Notes: a model not told the origin generated them from the letters alone. A DNA stretch of 64,000 nucleotides from Ensifer sp. BR816 (GCF_000378985.1 NZ_KB905370.1:2155830-2219829); one strand, 5' to 3'; counted from the stretch's first letter, positions 25,787 to 34,564 are shown. Translations and numbers: made by a program.

Positions 25787-27768
25787 TGACGACTCGTCGA
25801 TCCTTTCTTGGGGGCGCGTCGAGCCTGGCTTTCTCGAACCTCTTCTCCCCGGCGAAAGCCGCCGATCCCAACCAGACCGGAGTAGACACCATGCATCCCG
25901 ACCTGATCCTCCACAACGGCCGCGTGACGACCCTCGACCGGACCAATCCGAACGCCACGGCGATCGCCATCAAGGATGGCCTGTTTCTCGAAGTCGGATC
26001 CGACAGCGAGATTATGGCGCTGGCTGGTGACAACACGAAGATTGTCGACCTCAGGGGCAAGCGCGTCCTGCCGGGTCTGATCGACAACCACACCCACGTC
26101 GTTCGCGGTGGCCTGAACTACAACATGGAGCTGCGCTGGGACGGCGTTCGGTCGCTCGCCGATGCGATGGACATGCTGAAGCGCCAGGTGGCGATCACGC
26201 CCGCGCCGCAATGGGTGCGCGTCGTCGGCGGCTTCACCGAGCACCAGTTCGCCGAGAAGCGCCTCCCGACGATCGAGGAGATCAATGCGATCGCGCCCGA
26301 CACGCCCGTGTTCCTTCTGCACCTCTATGATCGTGCGCTGCTCAACGGTGCCGCTCTCCGCGCCGTCGGCTACACCCGCGACACGCCGAACCCGCCCGGC
26401 GGCGAAATCACGCGCGATGCCAACGGCAACCCGACGGGCATGCTGCTCGCTAAGCCGAATGCGGGCATTCTGTACTCGACGCTCGCCAAGGGGCCGAAGC
26501 TTCCTCTGGACTACCAGGTCAACTCGACCCGTCACTTCATGCGCGAACTGAACCGCCTCGGCGTGACCGGCGTGATCGATGCGGGCGGCGGCTTCCAGAA
26601 CTATCCGGACGACTACGAGGTCATCCAGAAGCTCTCCGATGAGAACCAGATGACGGTGCGTCTGGCCTACAACCTCTTCACCCAGAAGCCCAAGGAAGAG
26701 AAACAGGACTTCCTGAACTGGACGCAGTCGGTCAAGTACAAGCAGGGCAACGACTACTTCCGTCACAACGGTGCCGGCGAGATGCTGGTCTTCTCGGCTG
26801 CCGACTTCGAGGACTTCCGCCAGCCCCGTCCGGAAATGGCTCCGGAAATGGAAGGCGAGCTGGAAGAGGTCGTCCGCGTTCTCGTCGAGAACCGCTGGCC
26901 CTGGCGTCTCCACGCCACCTATGACGAGACCATCTCCCGCGCCCTCGATGTGTTCGAGAAGGTCGACAAGGACATTCCGCTCGAAGGACTGAACTGGTTC
27001 TTTGACCATGCCGAAACCGTCTCGGATCGCTCGATCGACCGCATCGCCGCACTCGGTGGCGGCATCGCCACTCAGCACCGCATGGCCTATCAGGGCGAAT
27101 ATTTCGTTGAGCGCTACGGCCATGGAGTGGCGGAAGCCACGCCACCGATCAAGCGCATGCTCGACAAGGGCGTGAATGTCTCGGCAGGTACGGATGCCAC
27201 CCGCGTCGCCTCCTACAATCCGTGGGTCTCGCTCTCCTGGATGGTGACCGGCAAGACAGTCGGCGGAATGCAGCTCTACCCGCGTGCAAACTGCCTCGAT
27301 CGCGAGACGGCGCTGCGCATGTGGACCGAAAAAGTCACATGGTTCTCGAACGAAGAGGGTAAGAAGGGCCGTATCGAGAAGGGCCAGTTTGCCGACCTCG
27401 TGGTGCCGGACAAGGACTTCTTCTCCTGCGCCGAGGACGAGATTTCGTTCCTCACCTCGGAACTGACCATGGTCGGCGGCAAGATCGTCTATGGCGCGGG
27501 CGACTTCAAGACGCTCGACGAGAACGACATCCCGCCTGCGATGCCCGACTGGTCTCCCGTACGCAAGTTCGGCGGTTACGCGGCCTGGGGCGAACCGGAA
27601 GGCGCAGGCGCTCGTTCATTGCGCCGCACGGCGATCTCCACATGCGGATGCGCCAGCGATTGCGGCGTGCACGGCCACGACCATGCCGGAGCTTGGACAT
27701 CCAAGCTTCCGATCGCCGACCTCAAGGGGTTCTTTGGCGCACTCGGTTGCTCCTGCTGGGCGGTCTAA
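25786..27768 (+). CDS. Tat-exported amidohydrolase (YtcJ-like metal-dependent hydrolase)
   Basis: The 660-residue protein starts with a textbook twin-arginine signal (TTRRSFLGG, then a hydrophobic stretch to AKAA). The amidohydrolase body follows: LILHNGRVTTLDRTNPNATA (strand-rich N-terminal segment), the metal-binding DNHTHVV near residue 104, and further barrel segments to VSAGTDATR near 465. The last 40 residues are unusual and cysteine-rich (CGCASDCGVHGHDH and a terminal CSCWAV). ATG 25786 is translationally coupled to XapX. Substrate unknown; it acts in the periplasm. Confidence 0.88.
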   Translation: MTTRRSFLGGASSLAFSNLFSPAKAADPNQTGVDTMHPDLILHNGRVTTLDRTNPNATAIAIKDGLFLEVGSDSEIMALAGDNTKIVDLRGKRVLPGLIDNHTHVVRGGLNYNMELRWDGVRSLADAMDMLKRQVAITPAPQWVRVVGGFTEHQFAEKRLPTIEEINAIAPDTPVFLLHLYDRALLNGAALRAVGYTRDTPNPPGGEITRDANGNPTGMLLAKPNAGILYSTLAKGPKLPLDYQVNSTRHFMRELNRLGVTGVIDAGGGFQNYPDDYEVIQKLSDENQMTVRLAYNLFTQKPKEEKQDFLNWTQSVKYKQGNDYFRHNGAGEMLVFSAADFEDFRQPRPEMAPEMEGELEEVVRVLVENRWPWRLHATYDETISRALDVFEKVDKDIPLEGLNWFFDHAETVSDRSIDRIAALGGGIATQHRMAYQGEYFVERYGHGVAEATPPIKRMLDKGVNVSAGTDATRVASYNPWVSLSWMVTGKTVGGMQLYPRANCLDRETALRMWTEKVTWFSNEEGKKGRIEKGQFADLVVPDKDFFSCAEDEISFLTSELTMVGGKIVYGAGDFKTLDENDIPPAMPDWSPVRKFGGYAAWGEPEGAGARSLRRTAISTCGCASDCGVHGHDHAGAWTSKLPIADLKGFFGALGCSCWAV

Positions 27769-27778
27769 ACTCAGCTTT

Positions 27779-27808
27779 CGCTCGGGCGGCCACGCCGCCG
27801 CCCGAGCG
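27779..27808 (+). terminator. GC-rich hairpin after the amidohydrolase
   Basis: Arms CGCTCGGGCGGC and GCCGCCCGAGCG pair around a six-base loop, eleven bases past the stop. There is no T run, so it is a weak terminator or an mRNA-stabilising stem. Confidence 0.55.
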
Positions 27809-27816
27809 ATCCGTCT

Positions 27817-27866
27817 GATAATTTCAAAAACCGCAATTAAATCGAAACGATTGCTGCAATTGTTGG
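27817..27866 (+). promoter_or_regulatory. Shared ~50-bp element, copy D (upstream of doxX-MFS)
   Basis: It contains AATTTCAAAAAC, CGCAATTAAATCGAAAC and TGCAATTGTTGG, with 23-base spacing of the GCAATT cores. It ends 76 bases before the DoxX start. The right half is nearly identical to copy E. Confidence 0.75.
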
Positions 27867-27941
27867 CAAGACGGTAACCGGCCAATATCGCTCCATCAAA
27901 CGCAGCCGCTCGATCAGATCGGCGAACATGCAGGAGCAGAT

Positions 27942-28385
27942 ATGACCTACCAATCCCATATGTCGAATCCAGTGCGGAGCAGTCTGGCACGCATCGTCGC
28001 TTCTCCGGTCACGCGAACCGTGTCGCTGCTTGCGCTCTGCGTCGCCTACATCCAGGGCCCGCTCACCAAGATCTTCGATTTCAACGGCGCACTGGCCGAA
28101 ATGAACCACTTCGGTCTCCACCCAGCCGCATTCTTCGCAGTTGCCGTCATCGTGTTCGAACTTGCGGCTTCAGCCATGGTGGTCTCGGGCTTCCTGCGTT
28201 GGGCAGGCGCCCTGGCGCTGGCTGGCTTCACACTTCTCGCGACCTTCATCGCTCTCCGCTTCTGGGAAATGGTCCCGGGCATGGATCGCATGATGGCGAC
28301 CAACGCCTTCTTCGAGCACCTGGGCCTCGCAGGCGCATTCGTCTTCGTTGCAGCATTTGACCTCACCAAGGGAGCAGGCAAATGA
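27942..28385 (+). CDS. DoxX family membrane protein
   Basis: The 147-residue protein has four predicted transmembrane helices and the DoxX-like pattern (YIQGPLTKIFDFNGALAEMN, FFAVAVIVFELAASAMVVSG, NAFFEHLGLAGAFVFVA). DoxX-type proteins occur in quinone- and thiol-stress operons such as mhqP and catD in Bacillus. A GGAGCAG lies before the ATG. It overlaps the exporter gene by four bases. Confidence 0.85.
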   Translation: MTYQSHMSNPVRSSLARIVASPVTRTVSLLALCVAYIQGPLTKIFDFNGALAEMNHFGLHPAAFFAVAVIVFELAASAMVVSGFLRWAGALALAGFTLLATFIALRFWEMVPGMDRMMATNAFFEHLGLAGAFVFVAAFDLTKGAGK

Positions 28386-29980
28386 GTGCCGCAAAGTCAT
28401 CCGGGGGGACCTTCGCGCCCCTCGCACAGCCAGTCTTTGCTGTTCTGTGGACCGCCACCGTCCTTGGCAATACCGGAAGTTTCATGCGCGACGTCGCCAG
28501 CTCCTGGCTGATGACGGATCTGTCCGCATCGCCCGCCGCAGTCGCCATGGTTCAGGCGGCCGGAACCCTGCCGATCTTCCTGCTTGCCATCCCGGCAGGC
28601 GTTCTCACCGACATCCTCGATCGCCGCAAGTTCCTGATCGCTGTCCAGCTCCTGCTGGCATCCGTCAGTATATCCCTGATGGTTCTGTCCCAGACAGGCA
28701 TGCTTTCGGTCAGCGCACTGATCGGCCTGACCTTCCTCGGCGGCATTGGCGCCGCGTTGATGGGGCCGACCTGGCAGGCGATCGTTCCGGAACTGGTGAA
28801 ACGTGAGGACGTGAAGAGCGCGGTGGCGCTCAACTCGCTCGGCATCAATATCGCCCGCTCCATCGGGCCTGCTGCGGGCGGCCTGCTTCTCGCAGCCTTT
28901 GGAGCCGGGATCACCTACGGCGCGGATGTCGCAAGCTACGCCGTGGTGATCGCAGCTCTGGTCTGGTGGCCACGGGCGAAGAATGCAAACGACGCGCTTC
29001 AGGAGAACTTCTTCGGTGCCTTCCGGGCCGGGCTTCGCTACACCCGCTCCAGCACACCGCTCCACGTCGTCCTCCTGCGCGCCGCGATCTTCTTCGCCTT
29101 CGCCAGCGCCGTCTGGGCGCTCCTCCCGCTCGTCGCCCGGCAACTGCTCGGTGGTGATGCCAGCTTCTACGGCATCCTGCTTGGTGCGGTCGGAACTGGT
29201 GCGATCGGAGGAGCCTTGGTCATGCCGAGGCTTCGCGAACGCCTGAACTCGGACGGTCTGCTTCTTGGTGCCGCGCTGATCACCGCAGTCGTCTTGGGTT
29301 TCCTGTCGCTTGCCCCGCCGAAGATCGTCGCCATCATCGTTCTTCTGTTCCTCGGGGGCGCATGGATCACCGCCCTGACCACGCTCAACGGCGCAGCGCA
29401 GGCTGTTCTACCCAACTGGGTGCGCGGTCGTGGTCTTGCCGTCTACCTGACCGTCTTCAATGGTGCGATGACTGCTGGAAGCCTCGGATGGGGTGCTGTC
29501 GCCGAAGCTGTCGGCATCCGGTCTACCTTGCTCATCGGAGCCGCCGGACTGCTTGTGGCCGGGCTCCTCATGCACCGCGTGAAGCTTCCTGCAGGCGATG
29601 CCGACATGGTGCCGTCCAACCACTGGCCTGAGCCGCTTGTTGCGGAACCCGTTGCCCATGACCGTGGTCCGGTTCTGATCCTGATCGAGTACAAGGTCGA
29701 GAAGCAGCATCGCAGCGCATTCCTGCACGCCATCGATCATCTTTCCAACGAACGCCGCCGCGATGGTGCCTATGGCTGGGGTGTCACAGAGGACTCGGCT
29801 GACCCGGAGAAGATCGTCGAATGGTTCATGGTGGAATCCTGGGCTGAACATCTTCGCCAGCACAAGCGGGTTTCCAATGCCGACGCTGACCTGCAGGGCA
29901 AGGTGCTCGCCTACCATGTTGGTCCGGACAAACCCGTCGTACGCCATTTCCTGACGATCACTCGACCAGGTGCAGCTTAA
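28382..29980 (+). CDS. MFS exporter (EntS/MFS_3 type) with C-terminal monooxygenase-like domain
   Basis: The 532-residue protein has twelve predicted helices in residues about 20-410 (DRRKFLIAVQLL in the loop between helices 2 and 3, GPAAGGLLLAAFG later), typical of the MFS_3 drug/siderophore exporters. Residues about 425-530 form an added soluble domain (VLILIEYKVEKQHRSAFLHA and WAEHLRQHKRV) like the antibiotic-biosynthesis-monooxygenase dimer fold found in some relatives. It is the second gene of the doxX operon (ATGA overlap). It likely exports a toxic aromatic or its product. Confidence 0.86.
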   Translation: MSAAKSSGGTFAPLAQPVFAVLWTATVLGNTGSFMRDVASSWLMTDLSASPAAVAMVQAAGTLPIFLLAIPAGVLTDILDRRKFLIAVQLLLASVSISLMVLSQTGMLSVSALIGLTFLGGIGAALMGPTWQAIVPELVKREDVKSAVALNSLGINIARSIGPAAGGLLLAAFGAGITYGADVASYAVVIAALVWWPRAKNANDALQENFFGAFRAGLRYTRSSTPLHVVLLRAAIFFAFASAVWALLPLVARQLLGGDASFYGILLGAVGTGAIGGALVMPRLRERLNSDGLLLGAALITAVVLGFLSLAPPKIVAIIVLLFLGGAWITALTTLNGAAQAVLPNWVRGRGLAVYLTVFNGAMTAGSLGWGAVAEAVGIRSTLLIGAAGLLVAGLLMHRVKLPAGDADMVPSNHWPEPLVAEPVAHDRGPVLILIEYKVEKQHRSAFLHAIDHLSNERRRDGAYGWGVTEDSADPEKIVEWFMVESWAEHLRQHKRVSNADADLQGKVLAYHVGPDKPVVRHFLTITRPGAA

Positions 29981-29989
29981 CGAAGACTT

Positions 29990-30020
29990 GGGCAGGGCGG
30001 CCGAAGCCGCCGCCCTGCCC
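29990..30020 (+). terminator. GC-rich hairpin after the MFS gene
   Basis: GGGCAGGGCGGC pairs with GCCGCCCTGCCC around a seven-base loop, nine bases after the stop. There is no long T run, so it resembles the stem after the amidohydrolase. Confidence 0.55.
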
Positions 30021-30069
30021 ATTATGCCGCCACGCGCAATGAACTCGAAACAATTGATGCAATTGTTGA
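30020..30069 (+). promoter_or_regulatory. Shared ~50-bp element, copy E (upstream of the DUF1275 gene)
   Basis: It contains CGCAATGAACTCGAAAC and ATGCAATTGTTGA with 23-base spacing of the cores. It ends 78 bases before the gene start. The left 15 bases (CATTATGCCGCC) are the least conserved of the five copies. Confidence 0.68.
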
Positions 30070-30146
30070 AGCCGGCATTCTGACTTCAAAACTGGAGCCA
30101 CGTCGCGAGCAACGTCGCGGCACCTAACAGAAATAGAGCTCAAGAA

Positions 30147-30827
30147 ATGAAGCTTCCCTCCCTTCCTACCCTTCTGAGTTTCAATGGCGGCTACGTCGAT
30201 ACGCTCGGCTTTCTGGCTCTTTCAGGGCTTTTTACTGCGCATGTCACAGGCAACTTCGTGACCTTGGGCGCAACGATGGCGCATGGCCTTGGCGGAGCAT
30301 TATCGAAGCTGCTGGTCCTTCCGATGTTCTGCCTGGTCGTCTTCGCGTCCCGGCTGGTCTGCCTGAAACTTCAAAACCGGAATCGCTCCCCCGTCCGGCC
30401 CATGCTGGTCGTAAAATTGATCCTGCTCGCCGCGGTAGCGGTCCTTGCCATTGTTTATGGTCCATTCCACGGCGACGAGAATGGCGTTACGTTTGCAGTT
30501 GCGATGACACTGGTGTCGGCAATGGCCATACAGAACGGTCTTCACCGGTCCCATCTGTCGAAAGCGCCGCCGACCACCCTGATGACGGGTACGACGACAC
30601 AAATCATGCTCGATCTTGCCGACATCCTTGCCAACTCGAAAGCCCAGGAAATCACCGTCGCAAAAGCACGGGTGAAAAAGATGGCCACCGCTGTCCTGAC
30701 GTTTGCCATTGGATGCGGCGCCGGAGCGGCCGGCTACATGTTCATCCCCGCGGCCGCCTTTAGCCTGCCAGCCATCATCGCCGCCGTTGCTCTCTTCGCC
30801 AGCACGTCAGGTGCCGAGCCCAATTGA
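30147..30827 (+). CDS. DUF1275 (YoaK-type) membrane protein
   Basis: The 226-residue protein has about six predicted transmembrane helices and the family opening LSFNGGYVDTLGFLALSGLF followed by FTAHVTGNFVTLGA. The role of the family is not established. It is separately preceded by copy E, so it appears to belong to the same regulon as the DoxX-exporter pair. Confidence 0.85.
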   Translation: MKLPSLPTLLSFNGGYVDTLGFLALSGLFTAHVTGNFVTLGATMAHGLGGALSKLLVLPMFCLVVFASRLVCLKLQNRNRSPVRPMLVVKLILLAAVAVLAIVYGPFHGDENGVTFAVAMTLVSAMAIQNGLHRSHLSKAPPTTLMTGTTTQIMLDLADILANSKAQEITVAKARVKKMATAVLTFAIGCGAGAAGYMFIPAAAFSLPAIIAAVALFASTSGAEPN

Positions 30828-30875
30828 CAGAAACTGGACGTCAGGGCTTTTCAGTTTATTACAGAGGATACTGAG

Positions 30876-31292
30876 ATGGACATTGGTAGTGAAGCGAGCG
30901 GTCTCGCCAACCTGATCGCTCCCGTGTTGAAGCCGCTTGCAACCGGGCTCGAATTTTTCGGGGTCGGCGTAATCCGGATCGGCGTGGCCGTGGCGACGGC
31001 CGGATACGTCCGGGATCTGCTCTCGTCCGGACAACGCGATGCCTATGAGCGCTATCGCGCCAATCTCGGGCGGGGGATATTGCTTGGGCTCGAAATCCTG
31101 ATAGGGGCCGATATCATCGCCACTATCATTGCTCCTCTGACGTGGGAAAGCGTCGGCCTTCTCGGGCTCATCGTCCTCATTCGAACTTTCCTGAGCTTTT
31201 CCCTCGAGGCCGAGATCGATGGTCGGTGGCCGTGGTCGAGGAATGCCCAGCGTGGCGCTAACCAACCGGTACCGGAGCGGGATTCAGGCTGA
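30876..31292 (+). CDS. DUF1622 membrane protein
   Basis: The 138-residue protein has a central RANLGRGILLGLEILIGADI segment diagnostic of DUF1622 and three predicted helices (near residues 25-45, 68-90 and 93-112). The function is unknown. It follows the DUF1275 gene by 48 bases on the same strand and may be co-transcribed. Confidence 0.82.
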   Translation: MDIGSEASGLANLIAPVLKPLATGLEFFGVGVIRIGVAVATAGYVRDLLSSGQRDAYERYRANLGRGILLGLEILIGADIIATIIAPLTWESVGLLGLIVLIRTFLSFSLEAEIDGRWPWSRNAQRGANQPVPERDSG

Positions 31293-31330
31293 TCATTGTG
31301 GACGAGGCACTTGGAAGCATGCCCGATGTA

Positions 31331-31655
31331 GGATGAGCGCGTCGCCGGCGAGAAGGACTATCTTCCGAAACTTCTGGGCATCACGGTCATCGATAACCCC
31401 AACCAGTCCCATCCCTATACCCTGACACAGTTGTCTCAACGGATCGGGTTGCCGAACTGGCAGGCCGCAAACCACCTTCTCAACCGCATCAAAGACGAGA
31501 AGGGCATCGATCTGCGCTCCTCAGACAATCGATACCATTGCAAGATCAAGACCGGGAATAAGGCTTCCAGCATGGCCCGCAAGTGGTCTCACGAAGGAGC
31601 CGCGCTTCTCAAGCAGGTGCAGGACGGCGATGAATACGAAGTGTCTTTGCAATGA
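31331..31655 (+). pseudogene. Small open frame without a normal start; probable 5'-damaged gene
   Basis: An open frame after TAG (31328-31330) reads KDYLPKLLGITVIDNPNQSH, then LTQLSQRIGLPNWQAANHLL and HEGAALLKQVQDGDEYEVSL before TGA. It looks protein-like, with a likely helix-turn-helix in the middle. No ATG or GTG lies at its beginning; the first usable codons are internal CTG/TTG. An ATG just upstream (31320) is in another frame, so an indel may have broken the start. Family not recognised. Confidence 0.4.
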
Positions 31656-32106
31656 GGCGGCATCGCAGGATTAAATCCTTGGCCAAAGGATTCGTAAAAG
31701 GCTGACCCTGGCCCCTCTTGGGCATCGAAAACGGCGTTGCTTTCGCATTGCAAGTACATTCCGAACTCCACTGGTTTCGGCCCCGACGCACTTCGGAATT
31801 ACATGCTCTGTGTTTGACCGTCGAAGTCGATCTCGGCCGAAGGCGAGCAGTTATTCATTCTCGCAAGTGCAGCAAAATCATCCGAAATAAACTTCAATTT
31901 TTTTCAGAATCCGCTTTTATGGCGGGATCGGCCAAGGGATTCGGCGTTGTCAACTTTCCAGACGGAGAAATTGAGGAGGAGAGCCCCTCGATAGCGTGAT
32001 CCGCCTGCAGTCGATCGACCACACTCAGTTCGCAATTATGGTGGCTACAGTTCGCGAACCGCGGGTGCGAGTTCGCACTTATGTGGTGACAAAGATGAGA
32101 AGCTGA
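31656..32106. other. Intergenic stretch left of tRNA-Arg
   Basis: A 93-codon open frame (31718-31999) is present, but its composition is not protein-like and no ribosome-binding site or family is recognised. The stretch is more AT-rich than its surroundings, notably near 31880-31915. No other feature is seen. Confidence 0.5.
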
Positions 32107-32183
32107 TGGCGCACCCGACAGGATTCGAACCTGTGACCTTTGGAATCGGAATCCAACACTCTATCCAGCTGAGCTACGGGTGC
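32107..32183 (-). tRNA. tRNA-Arg (anticodon CCG)
   Basis: The minus strand gives a full cloverleaf: acceptor GCACCCG/CGGGTGC, D-arm with AGCTCAGCTGGATAGAG, anticodon stem TTGGA/TCCAA around loop TTCCGAT, and T-arm with GGTTCGAATCC. Discriminator G is followed by an encoded CCA (32107-32109). The CCG anticodon reads CGG arginine codons. The 3' end faces the 18-31 kb stress region. Confidence 0.95.
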
Positions 32184-32344
32184 ATCCGTTGGCGGCCAGG
32201 GCCGCCGAAGCAGGCTGTGAGCGGTTCTTAGCCTAGCTTGCGTGCCGCTTCAATGGCCAATTGCAAGAGAGTGCGGGGGAAATTCGATTTCCGCGCGGAG
32301 GCTGTGGTCTCGGTGCATCGCTTATCCTGCGCCTCCCGCCCAAG

Positions 32345-32374
32345 AAAAATGCCGCATCCGGGAGGATGCGGCAT
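32345..32374 (-). terminator. Intrinsic terminator of the xylose-type ABC operon
   Basis: On the minus strand an 11-bp stem (ATGCCGCATCC with its complement, four-base loop) is followed by TTTTT and CTT. It lies about 75 bases past the ATPase stop. Confidence 0.8.
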
Positions 32375-32449
32375 CGAGGCGTGAGCGGATTTCGCGGGCA
32401 GGCCGTAGGGTGTTCGAGGGCGCTTCTGGCCTTTCGATCCGCCCTTATC

Positions 32450-33235
32450 TCAAGCCATCTGCATGGCGCCGGGGCCGGGGATGGCTTTCGCCGGCACCTT
32501 GCCCATGATGATCATGCCGAGCACCTCGTCCTTGGTGACGTCCTCGGTGCGGGCGTGGCCGACGACCTGGCCGTTCTTCATCACCGAGACACGGTCGGCG
32601 AGGTCGAAGACGTCGTGGATGTCGTGGCTGATCAGGAAGATGCCGATGCCCTCGCGCTTCAGCTGCTTGATGAGCTCGCCGACCTGGGCGGTCTCCTGCG
32701 GCCCGAGCGCCGCGGTCGGCTCGTCCATGATCAGGATGCGGGCGTTGAAGAGGATGGCGCGGGCGATCGCCACCGATTGCCGCTGGCCGCCGGAGAGCGC
32801 CTTCACCGGCTCCTTGAAGCGCTGGAAGTTGGGGTTGAGGCGGCCCATAACCTCGCGCGCCTTCGCCTCCATCGCCACGTCGTCGAGCGTGCCCCAGGGG
32901 GTGCGCAGCTCCCGGCCGAGATAGAGGTTGGCGGCAGCGTCGACATTGTCGGCGACGGCGAGCGTCTGGTAGATCGTCTCGATGCCGTATTTCTTGGCGT
33001 CGCGCGGGTTGCCGATCTCGGCCGGCTCGCCATTGATCAGGATCTCGCCGGCATCGCGCCGGTAGGCGCCGGAAAGGATCTTGATCAGCGTCGACTTGCC
33101 GGCGCCGTTATGGCCGAGAAGGGCGACGACCTCGCCGGGATAGAGGTCGACGGAGGCGTTGTCGACCGCGTGGATGCCGCCGAAGGAGATGGAAATGTTC
33201 CTCATTTCCACGAGCGGAGTGCGTTGTTCAGTCAT
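32450..33235 (-). CDS. xylG: Xylose-type sugar ABC transporter ATP-binding protein
   Basis: The 261-residue protein has a single ABC domain: Walker [12 protein letters not shown] near residue 39, signature [15 protein letters not shown] near 146, Walker [13 protein letters not shown] and H-loop SHD. Enteric XylG has two fused ABC domains; this single-domain form is usual in alphaproteobacterial FrcA/XylG proteins and would work as a homodimer. It is the last gene of xylF-xylH-xylG, 15 bases after the permease. Confidence 0.85.
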   Translation of the reverse strand: MTEQRTPLVEMRNISISFGGIHAVDNASVDLYPGEVVALLGHNGAGKSTLIKILSGAYRRDAGEILINGEPAEIGNPRDAKKYGIETIYQTLAVADNVDAAANLYLGRELRTPWGTLDDVAMEAKAREVMGRLNPNFQRFKEPVKALSGGQRQSVAIARAILFNARILIMDEPTAALGPQETAQVGELIKQLKREGIGIFLISHDIHDVFDLADRVSVMKNGQVVGHARTEDVTKDEVLGMIIMGKVPAKAIPGPGAMQMA

Positions 33236-33250
33236 TGTTCGAACTCCTGG

Positions 33251-34564
33251 TTACTTGGCGCGGGCGCGGTAGACGGTGTCGAGCCAGACGGCGGTAACGA
33301 GCACCATGCCGACGACGATGCGCTGCAGCGGGCTGTCGATGCCGAGCAGCACCATGCCCGACTGCAGCGACTGCATGACGAGCGCGCCGAGCATGGCGCC
33401 GGCAATCGTGCCCATTCCGCCGGCAAGCGACGTGCCGCCGATGACGGCCGCGGCGATCGTGTAGAGCTCGTCGAGCTCGCCTTGCGCATTGGTGGCGGCA
33501 TTGAGGCGGGCCGTCGAGATCGCCGCGGCGATGGCGCAGAGCATGCCCATCAGCGCGAAGATGCGGACGGTGACCCAGCGCGTCTTGATGCCGGCAAGCT
33601 CGGCCGCTTCCGGGTTGCCGCCGAGCGCGAAGACGTAGCGGCCGAAGCGAAGGCGCGTCGAGATGAAAGTCATGATGATGCCGATGGCGATGGCGATCAG
33701 CACGGGAATGGCGATGCCGTGGGCAATGAACAGGCCGCCTTCCGGCCAGGCGATGCCGTTGGCGTCGGCGTATTTGCGGGCGATGTTGACCGGCCAGCCG
33801 TAGTTATTGGCGATCGCCACGGCGCCGAGCACGAGCGCGCAGCCGACCGCCGACAGGAAATATTCGGCCCAGACCGGGCGGCGCGGAAAGCCGAAGCGTT
33901 TGCGCTGCCTGCGCGAGTGGATGATGCTGGCGACGATCGCGATGCAGGCGATGAGGCCGACGATCCAGCTCGCCGTTGCGCCGATCGAGCCCTCCGTGCC
34001 GCCGCCCATCAGGCGGAAGGTCGAGTCCATCGGCGCGACGGTGCGGCCGCTCGTCACGAACCAGGTGGCGCCGCGCCAGACGAGCAGGCCGCCGAGCGTG
34101 ACGATGAAGGACGGCACGTTGAGGAAGGCGATGATCACGCCGTGCAGCGCGCCGATCGCGGCGCCGAGCAGCAGGCCGGCGAAGAGGGTGATGATCCAGG
34201 TGGCCGGATGGTTGAAGCCGAGAAGCTGCGGCAAGAGTTCCGCCTGCAGCACGCCCATGATCATGCCGACGAAGCCGAGGATCGAGCCGACCGAGAGATC
34301 AATGTTGCGGGTGACGATGACCAGCACCATGCCGGTCGCCATGACGGCGATCGAGGCGGTCTGCACCGACAGGTTCCAGAGGTTGCGCGACGTCAGGAAC
34401 AGGCCGCCCGACAGAAAATGGAAGCCGATCCAGATGATCAGCATCGCGCCGACCATGCCGAGCAGGCGCGTATCGATTTCGGTGGCGCGGAAGAAGCGCT
34501 TCACCGGGCTTTCGTCCGCGCTGCGGGCGCGATTGAAAGATGCGGTATGTGTCGTGTCGGCCAT
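33251..34564 (-). CDS. xylH: Xylose-type sugar ABC transporter permease
   Basis: The 437-residue permease has ten or more predicted helices. It carries the ribose/xylose-permease tracts RNIDLSVGSILGFVGMIMGV, NVPSFIVTLGGLLVWRGA and YTIAAAVIGGTSLAGGMGTI. It is longer than RbsC-type permeases because of the extra central helices found in XylH. It follows xylF by about 155 bases that contain a stem-loop. Confidence 0.88.
   Translation of the reverse strand: MADTTHTASFNRARSADESPVKRFFRATEIDTRLLGMVGAMLIIWIGFHFLSGGLFLTSRNLWNLSVQTASIAVMATGMVLVIVTRNIDLSVGSILGFVGMIMGVLQAELLPQLLGFNHPATWIITLFAGLLLGAAIGALHGVIIAFLNVPSFIVTLGGLLVWRGATWFVTSGRTVAPMDSTFRLMGGGTEGSIGATASWIVGLIACIAIVASIIHSRRQRKRFGFPRRPVWAEYFLSAVGCALVLGAVAIANNYGWPVNIARKYADANGIAWPEGGLFIAHGIAIPVLIAIAIGIIMTFISTRLRFGRYVFALGGNPEAAELAGIKTRWVTVRIFALMGMLCAIAAAISTARLNAATNAQGELDELYTIAAAVIGGTSLAGGMGTIAGAMLGALVMQSLQSGMVLLGIDSPLQRIVVGMVLVTAVWLDTVYRARAK

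Noticed and set aside
31718-31999. 93-codon open frame left of tRNA-Arg
   Set aside because: No ribosome-binding site, no recognisable family and mixed composition; kept only as part of the gap description.
32240-32275. CAATTGC-containing stretch right of tRNA-Arg considered as a sixth copy of the shared element
   Set aside because: Only one core is present; the second core at 23-base spacing and the centre are missing.
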